Part shown: positions 4,604-5,763 of the stretch, piece by piece
Numbering within the stretch: the stretch's first letter is position 1
How the letters are laid out: each line of letters opens with the position of its first letter
Source of the DNA: an uncultured Clostridia bacterium
GTDB lineage: Bacteria; Bacillota; Clostridia; Oscillospirales; Acutalibacteraceae
Assembly: GCA_947165615.1 (NCBI GenBank)
Contig: CAMVBD010000113.1
Location: 1 to 5,763, forward strand
Direction of reading: 5' to 3'
DNA length: 5,763 bases
Position numbers and translations under genes: made by a program
The notes under the pieces: generated by a model
The model's input: the letters and a program-made list of their open reading frames with translations, nothing else
Told to the model about the DNA's origin: nothing
Database searches by the model: none

Positions 4604-5763
4604 GTGAAAAAAATCATAATCATCATCGCAGCGGTTCTCGCTGCGGGGGCAGTTGCAACTTCGGTCATCCTGATTCAATCAAAACTCGGTAAGGGAAATC
4701 CACAAGAGCAAATAAATGCAAGTTCCGTTTCCGGGTCAGCGGATCATCCCGCACAAGAGGAAGGAGACGACCCTTTCAGCGTCCTCCTCAACGCCAATAT
4801 CGGCGATAAAGTTACGACCGGCGTAACATATGACACGGTAGGCGGCAAGGTTCAGGATAACTGGTACAAACTTGATGAGAATGACGAAAACATCTACCTG
4901 ATCTACGGCGATTACTACAAAACCGAGTATATTTCCGACGCGCTGCTTGTATCCTACAGCAAAAACTGGGATAACGGAAAAAGCTGGCAAACCGCTATCA
5001 CAAAAATGGGAACGTATAGCCTGACGGCGTCGAGCGGGAGCTTGCTTGTTGATTTTATGCTCGATACGAACAATTGGGCTTTGATCAGCGTCAGTTTTGA
5101 AGAAGCGTTTCCATACAGAACCATAAGCGCGGTCGGATCGCCGACAAAAGAGCAGATCGAGGCTGCCTCCGAAAAGGTCGGGGGCTTGGGATATGACTTT
5201 AATCCCAACACCGCACCGTCCATGATCCGTCCTCACCCCGGCGCGCAGCCGTTCGACGGTTGTTACGGCTATTGGCTTGCTACATACACCAAAACAAGTT
5301 CCCTGTATGAAGTTCGCTGCAATCAGGGCGGCATAAGGGATACTTTTGTGTCGAACGGCGATGCGCTGCGCCCGGTCGTCTGCATTTCGAAAACGCAAAG
5401 AGAGCGAACCGGTGAAGAGGAAAGTCGTGACCGGGCTGTGGAAGCAGCGAGTGAACAGGCGGAGGAAGTCAACAAAGAACTCAGCAAAGGCACGTTTCAA
5501 CTCGGAGAGTTTACGCTTCACTACGGTAAGTATATCAGTGACGATAAAAAGTCCTCCTATACGCTCAATGAAGACGGTTCGCTGGTCTATGAATCCGAAA
5601 ACGGCATCCGTTATACCGGAAAATGGGAAGCCAAAGAAAGTGAATATGACGGCTGGGCGCTGTTTCTGACGGATGAAACGGGAGAAGAAAAAATGTACTG
5701 GTCGGGCGGAGACGACTGGTTTGATACCGCTTTTGTCGGAACCATGACGTATCGCTATTCTTC
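4604..5763 (+). CDS. Membrane-anchored or secreted multidomain protein (DUF6273-like), 3' end outside the window
   Basis: The visible 386 residues begin at GTG 4604 and stay open to the window end. VKK plus a hydrophobic run at about 4-24 (five consecutive Ile, then AAVLAAGAVATSVIL) is a signal anchor or uncleaved signal peptide. A polar linker follows (about 25-57). Residues 58-262 resemble DUF6273-type extracellular domains of Clostridia: FSVLLNANIGDKVTTG (58-73), WYKLDENDENIYLIYGDYY (87-105), a GCYGYWLATY core (219-228) and the closing GDALRPVVCIS (252-262), like the family's G(V/I)RPVV motif. A charged, probably helical segment (263-294) leads to a beta-rich domain (296-386) with YTLNEDGSLVYES and YTGKW, suggestive of a small barrel. 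GGGAGGTG (4586-4593) is 10 bases before the GTG, rather far; the ATG at 4584 and GTG at 4591 are out of frame. Function unknown. It is divergent from the HTH regulator and probably controlled by it. Confidence 0.78.
   Translation, partial: MKKIIIIIAAVLAAGAVATSVILIQSKLGKGNPQEQINASSVSGSADHPAQEEGDDPFSVLLNANIGDKVTTGVTYDTVGGKVQDNWYKLDENDENIYLIYGDYYKTEYISDALLVSYSKNWDNGKSWQTAITKMGTYSLTASSGSLLVDFMLDTNNWALISVSFEEAFPYRTISAVGSPTKEQIEAASEKVGGLGYDFNPNTAPSMIRPHPGAQPFDGCYGYWLATYTKTSSLYEVRCNQGGIRDTFVSNGDALRPVVCISKTQRERTGEEESRDRAVEAASEQAEEVNKELSKGTFQLGEFTLHYGKYISDDKKSSYTLNEDGSLVYESENGIRYTGKWEAKESEYDGWALFLTDETGEEKMYWSGGDDWFDTAFVGTMTYRYS

Noticed and set aside
4736..5521. 261-codon reverse-strand open frame near the right end
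   Set aside because: It is antisense to the exported-protein gene, whose forward frame is open for 386 codons with a signal anchor and domain motifs; the reverse product has none.

Overview
The window reads like a chromosomal stretch of an anaerobic Gram-positive bacterium of the Clostridia, probably a gut lineage near Oscillospirales or Christensenellales. The evidence is a bacterial V-type ATPase subunit D gene, strong GGAGG-type ribosome binding sites, sigma-A-like promoters, a long signal-peptide hydrolase of LCAT-like type, and an exported protein that looks like the DUF6273-type proteins common in Clostridia. The lineage is an inference; there is no rRNA or other marker here.

Layout. 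Bases 1-229 are a repeat-rich leader with two copies of a 61-bp repeat and a five-unit TGCACCCG octamer tract. Bases 230-895 encode V-type ATPase subunit D, normally the last core gene of the ntp/atp cluster. A terminator hairpin (898-924) runs directly into a perfectly phased 23-unit heptamer array (924-1084, unit TCGTGRY). A good promoter (1103-1131) then drives a secreted alpha/beta hydrolase (1176-2861). Its nucleophile elbow carries Cys instead of Ser. It ends in an amphipathic helix and is followed by a strong terminator (2880-2925).

After this terminator the base composition falls from roughly 60% GC to the mid 40s (sampled by eye), and the gene content looks accessory. A reverse-strand gene (2994-4331) encodes a 445-residue helix-turn-helix regulator with a large C-terminal part I do not recognise. 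A 272-bp divergent spacer separates it from a forward gene that begins at GTG 4604 and runs off the window end. That gene encodes a membrane-anchored or secreted protein with a DUF6273-like central domain and a beta-rich C-terminal domain.

How the parts may work together. The spacer holds one promoter in each direction and two related palindromes, TGAAAAATTTTCA and TGAAAACAGGTTTTCA. One lies just upstream of the regulator's -35 box, the other just downstream of the predicted start of the exported gene's transcript. This is the geometry of a self-regulating local repressor controlling its divergent neighbour, and it is the best candidate here for an undescribed two-gene system. The other striking element is the set of three different short-period tandem repeats that fill both spacers flanking the ATPase gene.
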